Assembly: GCA_036023115.1 (NCBI GenBank)
Contig: JAYKKT010000091.1
Span: forward strand, 33,169,001 to 33,233,000
Source: Brasenia schreberi
Taxonomy: Eukaryota > Streptophyta > Magnoliopsida > Nymphaeales > Cabombaceae
Direction of reading: 5' to 3'
Length of the DNA: 64,000 nt
The position numbers were made by a program, and so were the translations under genes. Of this stretch, positions 12,523-25,522 are shown in pieces. The first letter of the stretch is position 1; the number at the start of each line of letters is the position of its first letter. The notes under the pieces are model-generated. The model was not told the DNA's origin. It saw only the letters and a list, made by a program, of their open reading frames with translations, and did not search any database.

Positions 12523-15500
12523 ATGCAGAGACGGAGCACGTCCGTCCAATCGTCGGGCAGCTACTGGAGTTGGGGTTCCACCAGGAGGAGGACGTCGGAG
12601 AGCACAGAGTACTCGCAGAGCTCCTTCACTACCGTATCCTCTACGGGAAGCCGGGGTTCCCGATGGAACCCCATCAGATGCTTCCTTGGAGTTCGATCTT
12701 CCGTGCAAGAAGATACTAACGGACAGCACAGTAAGAATTCCTCTTTATCTTCCGTTTATGCCACTCTCTATGTGGTTTCTTATCAAATCTGGAATTATCT
12801 CCGTCATATTCGTTTTTATCACAAGTAATTTCTTCTAAATTTTCCTTTTTCGTTTCGCATGACTAAGCAGAGACGAATAGGGTGGAAAATAAAGCTTTCG
12901 GTAAGAATGTCCCGTTGTTATTCCCTACCGACATGTTCTTCTGCTCGTTCCAAACGGAAACTTTTCATTTTGCCCTGTGGATATTGGTAAGAGGAGCGTC
13001 TCTCCTCAGAGATTCTCCTGGAAAAGAGGCTTTGATTTTCAACAGAATCTTCCAAGCATAGTTTGGTATCATCTGTTAGACACTGGGTGTTTGATTTGTT
13101 CCTCCTTTCTCGTGCTCGAAACCACAAAGGAAAACCCAAAGGAACTGATTTAAATGCCAAATGAACTTTTGAAGACTTCCCGTTTGCCTCCAAAGGTTAA
13201 TGAAATTCGTACTATTCATAATAACCCTTGGTTACAGGCATACAGCCATGTGATTTTGTTTATGATCTCAGTAACACAAATCTACTTTGCTAATTCTTGT
13301 GCATCATGTTCAATTGCATTTTAATGTGTTTAGGAAAACAAAAGTTTTGTGTAATTATATCTTGTGCAGTTCATTTTTGGAGTTGACTCTACGAGTGGAT
13401 TCCTCCCTTAACATTGTCAGCAGAATTAAGGGCAGTCAGTTCAATTCCGGTTGGGCGTTCTCCGGATTAGAAATAAAAATGGGGAACTTTTCAAATACTA
13501 CATACCTATTTTTGGTCTAATTTAACTGTCACCTGAGCTATTGAAATCTTTTGTGTCCCCTCAAAAGTTAATCAAAATCACGCTGTTAATAATAAACCTT
13601 GGTTTGTCTTTGCATCTTAAAACTAATTTAGGCTTTAATGTTACTTTTTTCTCTCAGCCTCAGAAGTCAGAACACTTCATTTTGCATATCTACTGTAGCC
13701 TTTGATAATTGAAAGAGCAAAAGAGTAAATCTAAGGTCTAATTAAGTTGCAAGAGTATCCCAAGGGTGATTAGTGAAAGGTGGATTCGCTCAACTCTGTG
13801 CTAACTTTCAGGAAGAAAACAAAATATTTCACATCTTGTGGGTTTTGTGAAAATCAATATTTGCTAATAGCATGCATGTACAACGAGTTAGTGAGCTCTA
13901 TGTTGAGAATTCTGTTTTATGGTAACTGGTATTACTTGCATTAATTTAAATCATCTTACATGCAGTGTCACCTTATAATCCAAGGAGCGACGCAGGGAAG
14001 AGCCCTTCAGCATCAACTAAGAGCATCTATTCTCAGTCTTACAATTCTACACAGACAGAATCTGGAGTTATGCAGTTTACAATGAGTGACATCTATAAAG
14101 CCACAAGAAACTTCTCTCCCTCTTGCAAGATTGGACAAGGTGGTTTTGGCATAGTTTACAAAGGCAAGCTTGCCGATGGCCAAACTGTTGCTATCAAGCG
14201 TGCAAAGAAGGTAGGAGAGGGAAAAGAAAAAAACATTGACCTTTAAAATTTAGTTGGACCCCTCTTGGAAGATTTTTGCAACTGAAACAGAATGCCATTT
14301 TGTTAACAGGTGGTCTATGATAATCATTTGAATGTAGAGTTCCAGAGTGAGGTCAAGATCCTCGCAAAAGTTGAACACTTAAATTTGGTCAGGTTTCTCG
14401 GTTATTTGGAGCAAGATGATGAAAGAATTATTGTTGTTGAGTATGTCCCAAATGGCAATCTCAGAGACCATTTGGATGGTAAGCTCTTGTTTCTTTGTTG
14501 TGCTCAGTTACCTGAATGAAATTGCTTGTCTACACTCTTTCCCGTAGCAATTTGTCTATCTTAAAATACACTTCCGGATTTGCTCTCAATTGACTGAGAG
14601 GAGCATACATATATTCCGCTTGCAAACAAATTACCTTTTTTGTACTTTTCAAGATGAAGTACCTTAGTGTATGTTATTTGCAGATGACATTGTGTTAGTG
14701 GAGGAGTTTAAGGAAAAAGTTAATAGAAAATTGTAACTATGGAGTGAAACATTAGGAAGCAAAGGCCTCCGACTTAGTAGAACAAAGACAGAATGTATGA
14801 AATGTAAGTTTGATCATTTAGTTACGGACATAAAAATTAAAATTGACACACATTGCATCTCTAAAAGGAAAGTTTTAAATATCTAGGGTCAATTTTTCAG
14901 AGTGATGGAAGAATTGATAGAGATGTTACGCATAGAATTAATGCTGGTTGGTTAAAATGGAGAGGAACGTCAGGGATTCTTTGTGATAAGAAGATACCAT
15001 TAAAGTTAAAAGGTAAATATTATAGAGCAGCAATTTGGCCTGCCATGTTTTATGGTTTTGAGTGTTGGACAATTAATCATCAATATGTACAAAAGATGTC
15101 TGTGACAGAAATGAAGATGTTGGGATGGATGAGTGGTCATACAAGAAAAGACCGTATACATAATGAGGTTATTAGAAACAAATTAGGAGTAGCACCAATA
15201 GAGAATAAAATGAGAAAATATCGTTTAAGATGGTTTGGACATATAGAAAGAAGATAAAAAGAAGAACCTATAAGAAGGTATGAAAAACTAAATTTGGAAA
15301 GTATTAAAAGAGGTAGAGGACGACCACAAAAGTATTGGAAAGAAACAATAAAGAATGATGTAGCTTATTGTGAGTTAACTGCTAATATGACACATGATAG
15401 GGCTCAGTGGAAACAAAGAATCCATGTAGCCGACTCCGTCTAGTATGAAAAAAAGCTTAGTTGGTTGTATTGTTGGAACCACATTGCTGATGCCTTTATT

Positions 15501-17767
15501 TGATTAATACAGGACTAAATGGAAACTTTCTTGACCTTGGTGCACGACTTGATGTGGCGATTGATGTTGCCCATGCTGTAACATATCTTCATATGTATGC
15601 TGGTGTGTATTCTAATATTTTACCTCTTATCACCCACCTTTTCCTCTTTCTTGTGTTTCTTCTTCTGACTTGCTTTCTTGTTGCTTAATGGATACTGGAC
15701 TAAACAGAAATCTTGGTATTCTTAGAGAGGGGGATTACCCTTCCACCCAAATTCTAGGTCTTTGTGGAACCCTTAATGAACTGATGTATTAAAAAGGGTG
15801 TTTGATATATCAAGCTTTAGTACATTTTTAACTATCCATCATAATCATGTGTTTGCTTTAATTTAAGATCGAAACTTTACTTTTATATCTATTTTCTCAC
15901 ATTCAATTTTTACAAGCATTATAAGAATGGTCAAAACTTTTTGGACATGATGTATCTTGCACTTGATCATCTTTAGTCGATCTACTTTGTGCATGAATTT
16001 GCTGAATCAAGGGTGAATCTGTGAGTTGAGTCAGTGATCAAGATAAACTTCTAGCAGGTGAACCACTTTTGCCCATGATTATGTTAGTTCAAGGTTGGGT
16101 AGATTGGCTCCTAAACCAAGCCATAAGCAATCATGTGCATACACATCAGTCGACCAAGTCTAAAGGCTTCCTGTGGGCAACCGGTTCTGCTGATTAATGA
16201 GAAAAACAATCCCCTTCATCCAAAAAACAAAGAAGGAACAACAAAGTACGATCTATTATTAACCTATGCCAGACACTCTGCCACTTAAGACTCGTATTTC
16301 TTTGTCTGCCTCGTCACTTTTCACCAAAATTCCTTGCTTGAAGATAGTCTAGTGCCATGCTATTATGATGACTTCATGAAATATTAAACGATTTATTACA
16401 TTATTAGTTGATAACTTATGGAAATTGAAAATTTCTTTTGGTTTCACTTTCATGATGCTATTAATTATATAAGAAACTATAATTTATACTCGTTGCTCTC
16501 TCCCAAAAATGTTTCTTGAAATTGAGGTATTCTAACACTCGCACCTACATCCATGTCTTGCACTCTTGTGACATTGGAATAACAACCTCTTATTTTTCCT
16601 TTTAAAAAGAAGACAAAAAGAATCAGGAACAACAAGAATACCTTCTGGAAATTTGATACTGTTTAAGGGGTGGCTAGATAAGTCGTAGACACCCCATACT
16701 AAACTCCTGACCTAAAGAGTAAGAGCCAAACCATCAAACGAACACACTCTTATCTATTCAGATCTTATATTTGCTACAGAAGGTGATAGAAGGAAACTTC
16801 CAGTTATTGCAAACATTACCGGTTTCCTGTTATGATTGTGATCCGATGTATTGTAATTCAGCCCTGATGTTTTCTCTGTCTATTTTTTTCTGATGCAGAT
16901 CATCCTATCATACACAGGGACATAAAATCATCTAATATTCTTCTCACAGAAAACCTTCGAGCTAAAGTATCTGATTTTGGCTTTGCTCGATTGGGTGCAA
17001 CGAATCTGGATGCTACCCATGTATCTACTCAAGTAAAGGGAACTGCCGGTTACCTCGATCCAGAGTATCTTAGGACGTATCAGCTAACGGATAAGAGCGA
17101 TGTATATTCTTTTGGTGTACTGTTGGTTGAACTTGTAACAGGGAGGCGTCCCATTGAATCTAAAAGGGACTTCAAAGAAAAAATAACTGCACGATGGGTA
17201 AATCTCTGTCTACTTTTTTTTCTTAGTCTTTTTAACTTTAGTCCTTACACAATGGCTCATGATTTAATGCAGCGGTCATGTATTTTAAAAGAGCATGAAA
17301 ACAAGTTACTGCCTTTTCCTCAAGATTGGAACATTTGATATCCTTCCTTTTTCCTTTTAATTAGAGATATTAGTTTGTGATCAAGAATAACGGGATCCAA
17401 AATTCTTGTGTCTAATGAATTTGTTTTTTGCAAAATGCAGGCAATGAAGTTATTCACTGAAGGAGATGCAATCATGACCTTGGACCCGACACTGCAACGA
17501 AATCCTGCGACCACCATAGCTTTAGAGAAGATATTAGAGTTGGCTCGTCAATGCTTGGGGCCTTCGAAACACAGTAGACCCAGTATGAGGAGATGTGGGG
17601 AGGTTCTGTGGTGTATACGCAAAGACTACAGAGAATTTTTGGTGAATCCTAATCCTCCACCTGTTGAGCTTCGAAGGTTGTCGAGCAAAAACGAAGACAA
17701 CGAAGAAGAGATGTTCTCAGAAATTCTGGCGGCTCCGGAGAAGAAAGAATGGACCAAGGAAGCCTGA
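12523..17767 (+). CDS. CRCK: CRCK-type receptor-like cytoplasmic Ser/Thr kinase, 7 exons, 455 aa
   Basis: Exons: 12523-12730, 12871-12900, 13966-14210, 14310-14478, 15513-15602, 16899-17197, 17441-17767. All introns are GT-AG and the phases join without a break to 455 codons plus stop. Residues 1-115 are Ser/Thr/Arg-rich with no signal peptide or membrane segment. The kinase domain follows: glycine loop [11 protein letters not shown] (136-146), VAIK lysine 157, HRD aspartate 255, DFG aspartate 273, DPEY 301-304. After RW at the exon 6/7 junction, [10 protein letters not shown] and [12 protein letters not shown] resemble the tail of calmodulin-binding receptor-like cytoplasmic kinases. By family knowledge such kinases act in the cytoplasm or at the membrane in Ca2+/stress signalling; calmodulin binding itself is not shown by this sequence. 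Start chosen as the first ATG in the exon-1 frame; the 30-nt exon 2 is the least certain part. Confidence 0.88.
14651..15475 (+). mobile_element. RTE-type LINE fragment in kinase intron 4
   Basis: A 5'-truncated LINE in the same orientation as the kinase gene. It begins inside the reverse-transcriptase motif region (ATGTTATTTGCAGATGACATTG encodes the FADD core), runs through the C-terminal [11 protein letters not shown] region (near 15225-15256) and ends CCGTCTAGTATG-AAAAAAGCTTAG followed by a short TTG/TTGTA tail. Stops and frameshifts break it. It lies within the 14479-15512 intron; the exons on either side keep correct phase, so splicing can remove it. I could not define a convincing target-site duplication. 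Confidence 0.88.
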
Positions 17768-19510
17768 CGGCCTGAAATTCAATCAAGATTATACGCAACA
17801 ACCGAAAATCGCGAATACAATCCATTGTAAGTTTACATACAGACCAAAACTCCCTTGTGCATGTGTGTGCAAGTAGGTACTAAGAGGGCTGCGAAGGCAT
17901 CGCGATGAATGGAGAAATGGGAAGAATGGAAGAAATGCTAAATTTAAAAGGAAAGCGCAGCCAACTCTCTTGCAGGGTGAAACCGTGAAAGTATTGTTTG
18001 TATTTTTTACCTTTCGGTAATTTTGCCTGAAAAGATCTATGTTGAATTCAATTGATTGTGTGTGCACAGTAAAGGTTCATCCATCAATGGTGTGTGCGTT
18101 TTTCTTGGAGCTACAGTAGGTTGCCTTTCAACGGTGAGTTTTCATTTGGAAAAAAGAAAAGAAGAAAATGAAACAAAAAGCTTCAAGAATCATGCAACTT
18201 TATTTCGGACAAAGTTCCAGGACTAAAAGTTGCATGCCTTAGGTGTATTTGATTTATTTGCAAACCTAGACCTATATTATCTTGTGATCATGATTACCAC
18301 ATACCATGGTTTTATGTTTGATTATCATTAAAGTTTGGGTTTTGATGTGAGATAGGATGAGGAGGGACTTAGGTTTTTGTGTGAAATCTTTAGGTCCAGC
18401 TTTTGGTGGCACACCATCGTTTTTGTGTGAGTTTTTGACTCAAATTGGGTAGTCAGCAATGCGACATGTTCCACATTTGATGAAAATGAAACTTGTAAGT
18501 ACGAGAACTGAAAGTCAAGGTCAAGTTCCCAGTGGACCCTGTAAAAACACAAGCATGACAGACCACAATCAAGTAAAAAAAGGCTCAATCTAGTTTTCAC
18601 ACGAACTTTTACATACGAAAAAGGTGGCTGAGAGAAATGGTTTGGAAAGAGACTTTGGTGAAGATAATATGCTCGTCCCTCCCTCGCCTGCGCTCTCTCT
18701 CACACACACCTACACTCTTCTTCTCTCAAAGATCTAAAATTCCTATTCCACCGTATCCTTATGAGGAAATAAACTATGTGATTAATTGATTAGAGAACAC
18801 AAGCAAAGCAAGGAGAAGCAAAAGAGAAAGATCCATGTGGTTTTCTTCATTGATGATTATATCAGTGGAAAAGACGGAGGAAGAAATAAGAGAAAACCAT
18901 GAATTTCTTTTGCTAACCGTGTCATGCCCATATTGACCCGAAGACGATCAGATCGTGTTTGTTATACAATGGATGGTAACCCGCCTTCAAAAGCGAGTCG
19001 TGTTCGATTTCAGTCTCCTTTGGGCACGAGCTGGAAATGACACGATCCGAGCACAATCGATAATGCCATGAAAGCCGAAGATTGTTCGGATCCACGTCAG
19101 AAATCGTATCTGTACGTGGCGGGCACATCCCTCTCTCTCTCTCTCTCTTTCCTCGGTGTTGTCAATGTGGGCTCTTTCGGTGCTCTCTGCAGCGCTCCCA
19201 TTTCCTTATTGTTGTGCAGTTCTGTCGGTATGAATAGAAAGAGTCACAGGTATTTTCACGGTTTCCACACTGATTTCACAAAGAGGTTTTTTCCTTTTTC
19301 TATTTTTGTGTGTATCTTTTCACTGTGTGCTGCTTTATATTCACCCTTCCGGATTTCCAAGTTAGTTTTTTTTGTTTTCGGAACCTTTATCCGATCAATT
19401 ACGGCACTCATTCGTAACCAAGTGGTTGTTCGGATTTGCTTCGTAATCATCACCAATGATAACAACTTGATGGCCAATCCAATTATTCCTATGAAAAGTC
19501 GTCAAAAATG
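17768..19510. other. 3' region of the kinase gene and intergenic DNA, no gene seen
   Basis: The first few hundred bases should contain the kinase 3' UTR, but I cannot fix the poly(A) site. A CT run lies at about 19129-19149. A 156-codon plus-strand frame (19068-19538) begins with this run and otherwise has no recognisable domain. Confidence 0.45.
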
Positions 19511-19589
19511 GTCATTCAAGCCAAATGATGCAAAATGATGTTTTCCTCGTATTTTTACGGGGTTTTCCTAATAATATCATTTTATAATT

Positions 19590-20250
19590 ACTATTGCAAT
19601 CATTATCCGTTATTTTTTTTTTTACGAACACAACAATTAAACATATCTCAAAACTATGTTTGTAACATGTTTTAAAAAAAGAATTAGTCAAGGGGTCTGA
19701 CAACATATCTTGAGTTGGCACGAATGAAATGGATGTTTTATTTCTCATAATTATATCATGAATATAGTAGTATTTTACCATTATACGCTTGCTTTTAGAG
19801 TTATCAGCTCCACTCTTGATTAGAGTAATTGCTACATTGTTGTTATAATAAATAACTACCTTGTCGACTATTTTCATTTTCAAATCTTTTATGTAGCGAC
19901 TTATCCATACAACACTTGTTTCAGCTATACAATAAACCACGTACTCAGCTTCCATTGTATGCAACAACACTACATAACCCAGTTTTTTACGTGCCAATGA
20001 AACAACTCCACCTCCAAATAAAAATGTTTGACCTGAGGTTGATTTGCTATCGCCTTTGCTGACAGTAAAGTCATTTGAGTATCCTATCACTTTTATTTCT
20101 ATCTTCTTCAAAACACAATTTCAAGTCTTTTATTCTTTTGAGATATCTTAGAATCCCTTTTACACCTACACAATGTTGTCATCTAGGATTACTTGATATC
20201 ATCTCATAAGACCAATAGCAAAACTGATATTAGGTTTTGTAGACGGCTTG
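19590..20250 (-). pseudogene. copia RNase H / 3' pol relic
   Basis: The minus frame has KGDSKSTSGQTFLFGG, then AEYVVYCIAET and the STSG...AEY arrangement of copia RNase H. The usual SDADWAG start and the Asp/Glu pattern are degraded. Above 20111, up to about 20250, the sequence resembles the end of a copia reverse transcriptase, but out of frame. No LTRs were found near it. It does not share obvious sequence with the two copia elements in the TE nest. Confidence 0.65.
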
Positions 20251-20259
20251 ACAATATTG

Positions 20260-21723
20260 AATTTATTCGATGCCACTCCGGCCAAAAAGGACCATTGCTT
20301 GACATTGGTGTCTACATCTTAATTTACAAGTAAAGACGATTATGCGTAGTGTGAGGGCGGATGATCTTAGGTCATGCTTACATTTAAAAAAGAAACCGAC
20401 CGGGAAATATGTACTGTAGATGTAGTCAAACAATTGGATGTTTGTGGCCTGGACTGCATGTTCCACACAGGAATCCATGCGACTCATCAACCTCTTGTAT
20501 GGGATTGACAAAAGTTGGTACATCTTTTGGGTACATGGCATGGCTCCTACTGCCTGTTTGGTTATATGTAAGTAAGCCTTGGATGTTTTTGGTCATTTGT
20601 GGAACCTAACTCTCTTGTTGTAGGGGAAACTATTGAGAGTCGGACATATATTTGAGCAGACGCAGCAGAGCTCGCAACCTTTTCCACCCTTGCCGGCAGA
20701 TGATTTAGTATGCTAGTTCCATGCAAATTCTTGAACTCAGAATTCTCAAGCCCCAAAAGGGATTGAAAATAAGAACCCAGTGGAGAGGTATTACATTGTA
20801 AGGATCTCTCAAGGAAATCTCTTAGTATCACTCTTTTCATCTCTTGAAAAGTGGCTGTTTCATTGATTCTCTCAGCTTTTCCCTTGCATCTTATGGTCCC
20901 AGGAAAGGAAGCATAGAGTTGATGCTATTTTTGCTGCAAGACTTGTCTGATTCTAGAGGGAGAAGCTGTGTGGATTTTGACGTTTCTGATATTTATTGGT
21001 ATGACGCCAATTGTGTCCAAGTATCTGAGGAGTTTGAACTGCTCGCTTTGTGTAATCTTCACTTCCTTGGCTGTGTATCTGTTGCTAGCAATGTAAGATA
21101 CTTCTACTTGATTGAAGTGGAGGCCATGATTTCCGAGAACTGTGAAGGTGACTATTGACCCTTGCCACATTCGTCCAAACCATATCCGTGCTGTTTATGA
21201 CTTTACGGGTTTCTCTCTTACCGGCCGACGAAGCACCCTGGCTGTAAGGTTGGTGCAGTGTATTTTATTTGGTCTTTCATATCAATAAACTAAGTTCGGG
21301 ATTTCTCCAGTAACCTCTGTGGATGACTATTTTGTACTGGGGCAAGGTTTCCTTCAATAACTAATTCATTAGGAATTTGAACCGAGAAGCATGGTCAGGT
21401 TTACGAGCTCCGGTTGCAAGTCAACTGCTATTTTTCTACGGCTCTGGTTGCAAGTCAACTGCTATTTAGTTATTAATAGAGGAGATAATCAACATTATAT
21501 TAACTATTTCGTTTAATGTTGGTAGAAATTGGAGACCGTGATGCGGGATAAACTTTAGAGCATGTGTAACTCGTGCTGTGAGGCTGATTTTTATGTGGTG
21601 CATTGGTTCTTGTGACACTAGACTTTGTTGATAACGGGGATAGGTTTAGTAGAGAATGGGACAATGATGACCCTCATTAAAGTTGAACCAAATTTGAGGG
21701 CAATGCATAAATTAGGTTGGTTC
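20260..21723. other. Unassigned region, no gene recognised
   Basis: Overlapping frames on both strands (plus 20844-21158; minus 20562-20840 and 20925-21170) are longer than expected in AT-rich DNA and not low complexity, but I recognise no domain. A short direct repeat, GCTCCGGTTGCAAGTCAACTGC with a near copy, lies at about 21406-21462. The minus frames could be remnants of one coding region broken by a frameshift. Confidence 0.3.
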
Positions 21724-21737
21724 ATAATTGGAGTGTT

Positions 21738-21863
21738 GTTAAACAATAAAGAATAATTTAGCTTATATTGAGTTAAATGTTAGCATGACATATGATGAGT
21801 TCGATGAAAATAAAGAATCCATGTAGCTGACCCCATTTGGTATGATAAAATGCTTAGTTGTTG
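21738..21863 (+). mobile_element. Very short RTE-LINE 3' end insertion with target-site duplication
   Basis: 126 bp of the LINE 3' end, from AAACAATAAAGAATAATTTAGC to CTTAGTTGTTG. It is flanked by a perfect 14-bp direct repeat ATAATTGGAGTGTT at 21724-21737 and 21864-21877. This is a strongly 5'-truncated target-primed insertion. Confidence 0.9.
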
Positions 21864-21877
21864 ATAATTGGAGTGTT

Positions 21878-22421
21878 TGGGTACTATCACTATAAGCTGG
21901 ATATGAACATGCTGGTCTAGTTTCATGCAACTCAAGCTTGGTTCAATTTGAGCTCTGGGCTGTCCAATATTCCTTTGTTCATACTTAATCGAGTTCAAGT
22001 CGCCTTGGTCACGCAGAAAGTTGTACACTTTAAGAACCATGATTTTATGGTTCTGAAAATGGGCTTTTCCAATTACTTGTCCTACTTTTTACCCATGTCT
22101 CAACTCATTCCTTTCGTTTCTTCTCAAACCTCCCCACCTTTCGGAAAGCCAGTCCAAGAATCCATATACAATCTACAAATTTAAGCAGGATACAGTGAGG
22201 TATTTTTTTTTTGTTGCAAGAGGAGGCTGAAGCCTAACACCCACACCTACACATGCACCCTCTGGGAGTTTGACCATCTCTCAGTGCTACAATGAGATAT
22301 TTAATCAAATATTATATACATCGATTGCATTTGGCATTAAATAGTTGTTCTCTAGCATTTTACTACCCTTCATATGTTAGGAAAAACACTGGACTGTGAT
22401 TATGAAACATATCAAAGATCT
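21878..22421. other. Intergenic, no gene seen
   Basis: No recognisable coding sequence. It contains a T-rich run (22203-22213) and a CA-rich passage near 22236-22260. Confidence 0.4.
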
Positions 22422-22618
22422 TTAAGTGTCGAAAATCAGCTGCAACAAGAAAAATCCTGCAAATTTCAGACCTTGCGTATCTGCAGTTATCGTAGTGATT
22501 TGAGGAACTGATTTTGAATCAGTAAATGAAACTGTGGCAACATACTGGTCGAACGTTTGTCATTTTCCTCTTGCCGAACTAAAGACGTAAAGTGTACCAT
22601 CATTCCCTTCGGTGATCA
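22422..22618 (-). other. Exon-like stretch, unrecognised, with one in-frame TGA
   Basis: On the minus strand an acceptor-like CCATGTGCAG ends at 22619. It is followed by 2 nt and then 65 codons ending in TAA at 22422-22424. The translation is protein-like (VITEGNDGTLYVF ... ATVSFTDSKSVPQITT) and not low complexity. A TGA at 22560-22562 interrupts it where GK(stop)QTF could once have been GKWQTF. It may be the last exon of a decayed gene. I recognise no family and found no upstream exon. Confidence 0.3.
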
Positions 22619-22624
22619 CTGCAC

Positions 22625-25522
22625 ATGGAAAATCAATTTATATGGATGAATAAGTTCTGACTTCTAACCGATTTTATATGTTCCTAAAGCCCTTTTATCC
22701 AAATATGCATCTTACATAATGTATGAAAATAGGATGGTGTTAAACCTCCAACGTTGACGAGGCGGCGGTTGAGCAAGATGGAACCGATCTCCAATGGTCA
22801 ATCAATAGGACTTGGACGTCAATCTCTAAGACGACTCTGAGATTAAGGGTTGCGACGGCAGATACTCTCTCTCCCCCTTTTGTTTGACCTTGCAGCTTCA
22901 AGGACCACGCTCCCTTCATCTATAAAAGAAAGGCCAAGTGAAAACAATTTTCGATCCCAGGATCGTCTAACTTAGCTTCTCCTCTTCTTCCTTATGGCCT
23001 CAACCCATGTGTCAATGATCGACTTCTAAAGGATCCCAAGAAGACCCATCCACGGTTCTGATTCTAAAAACTCAAATCACATTGCGCACGCACTTCAAAC
23101 CAAATTGGGCCTCATATCAAAGGACAATACTTTTTGTGGCACACCTGGTGTGCCCATCAAAGTCATTGGAGACAACCTTCATCCTGAGCACCACCATATT
23201 GTCCTGACGAAAAGCTACAAAATCTGCGCTTGAATTGCCTCGATATCATCATCTTTCTTCTATCTGGTGAGTTTTCCTTATCTATCTCTATCGGCTTTGG
23301 AGGGCAACAGCCGCACATCACTGCCAGGCCCGTCGTTCTCACTATTCCGCTTCGAGCAGCATCTTTTAGGTGCTCTGGTGGATTGCTCCCGGTAATCGAA
23401 TGGGTGATTGACCGTCTACCAACTAAAGGGTATATAATAAGCTATTCGTCTTCGCCGGCTGTGTTAGGTAGGACACTATTTTGAAGACATTGGCAATTGA
23501 AGAAGTGCATGGAGATTCACATCTCCATTGGAGAGTGCAAAGACAGTCACAGGAGGTCAAGGGGAAAAAGCCATCCACCATAGTTGGAATCTAAGGCGGC
23601 TCGCTCAGAGAGAAGTCCTGGCTGCCGTGGACAATAGCTGGTAGGCCAAATCACCCAAGCCAGAAACCTGACTGGCTACCACTACATTTGTCTCCGCACA
23701 ACACATTCCACGCTTTCAATCGCATCCCCTCCAATGATGGGCCTACCAGAGGAGCCAGCCCATGCACCAGCCAATCCGACGTTGCTCCTACTCGCACCGA
23801 TGAGCAAGCTACAGCAGCGGGATAGGTCGAAGACGCTCTAGGAGAAGCCTCCTCACAAGTACCACTCCAGCCAACCATCCGACCCTATAAGTGATGGGTT
23901 GAGGAAGCCATACCATCGCCTAATTCGTCGGCCCAAGGGCAAGCCAGATCCCTGCTCTTACAAGCTGCTGGGATTTATTATTTCTTGTGAGAACGGATCT
24001 ACATTGAGGACAGGTGGGCCTGCCACGTTCCACCGAAAAACCAAAGAAAACAGGAGATTGAATCCATGACCACTACATAATTTACCCCATCTCGAATGGT
24101 TGAACAAGCTGTTCGCACCTAACACAAAATTCTAGATCCGCCGCTGTTGAGAACTAGGATATTTTGCAACCGGCTAGCCAACCAATGGCTGTGGAGGAGA
24201 TCATCGACTCTTTGGCAATTGACTAAGATGGCACGAGGGACACTGCCGGCCTAGACCAGGGTGGGCGATAATACAAACTTTGTTGGTCATTGAAGAACCA
24301 AGCCAAGCCGTGTTGCAGAAGAATAAGAGACGGCTTGAATGGGCAATTGACTCAACCTCGATAAATGGTGAAATGGTGGAGCCTATTGCAGACGACGACA
24401 CTCTATAGACCGCAGCTGACATGACAGACCTTTTCACTGTAACTTACAACAGCGGGTTAGTTAGCCATTCATGGGTGGACGACCCAATATAGAATCTACA
24501 CAAGAATCGGTGGAACTGGCTGAGTAGATGAGTTTTAAAAGAGAAAAGGGAAAGCATATTCAACAAAAGCCCCAAATGGAAAATCAAATAATTGAGCAAG
24601 TCTTTGGACACCGACCAACATCAAGCAAGATATTAAAACATTGTTGTATTTTCACACCAACAGGAATTGAACCCAACTGCCGATGCGACAGGCTAAACAT
24701 CCTCCACCTAAGCCTGGTTCTGGTATGGATATCATTTAGCATGACAAAACAAAAAGTTACTTGCATCAATCAGGGATGGAAATGATCGGCTTCTAAAAAC
24801 AGAATTCAGAATTCTACCAAATCACAACAAGACCATCCGTGGTGGAGGGCACGCACCACCAGTGCTAGAGTAGGTACTGTTTGCAGACCAAGAAGAGATG
24901 AGACTAAATAAGTTTGCAGCGGTACACTTTGTAAATGACTAACAAAGAAATGGATTATCGTACTTTGGCAACGTCAAGAAGTTTGATTACAACAGTATGT
25001 GGATAGTAGAGAAGCTGATATTGCTTGTAAGTCAACTAGGGAAAAACTAAATAAAAGAAAAGCAGAGAGAAGAAGGGGGGGTCACCGGACAACTTGCAGA
25101 ATCATTAGATTATAGTAAGCTTATTTCATATGAGCATTCTTCAACATCTTAATGAGAAACATATAACACAATTATGTACAAAATAATGAGAGGTGACCAG
25201 GACATATATTTCATAACCAATGTGTTGGTCATGTAAACCATCACCATCCGTATCTGCGAGTTCGCTGTTCTCAGTTGATGGAGATTTCAAATGGATCCCA
25301 TTCTCACAGATCCCAAGTTAGGTTCCGAGGTCATATGTATAGATGTATGGTCGAGATTGTATATAACCGACTATGGTTTATATACAATATGACCTTCACC
25401 TACCCACTATTGGTTATATACCATATGACATGATCTCCTCTTAAACAATATTGCATACTGCACTTTCAAACACTATTTGCATCTGTAATTAGAAGGGAGG
25501 ATACTTAAATTACATGAAAGTT
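22625..25522. other. Unassigned region, partly GC-richer, no gene recognised
   Basis: From about 22740 to 24480 the base composition is visibly richer in G and C than the surroundings and short frames occur on both strands, which suggests an old, heavily mutated coding TE. I found no reverse transcriptase, transposase or gag motif. At 25349-25394 an imperfect inverted repeat could form a hairpin. The last 100 bp should be 3' UTR of the minus-strand gene ending at 25523. Confidence 0.35.

Noticed and set aside
19068..19538. 156-codon plus-strand ORF with hydrophobic parts
   Set aside because: Starts through a CT microsatellite, has no recognisable domain, and runs into a copia relic.
23230..24785. 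Several 60-85-codon frames in the GC-richer stretch
   Set aside because: No motif, no consistent strand, no splice pattern; probably an old TE that I cannot classify.
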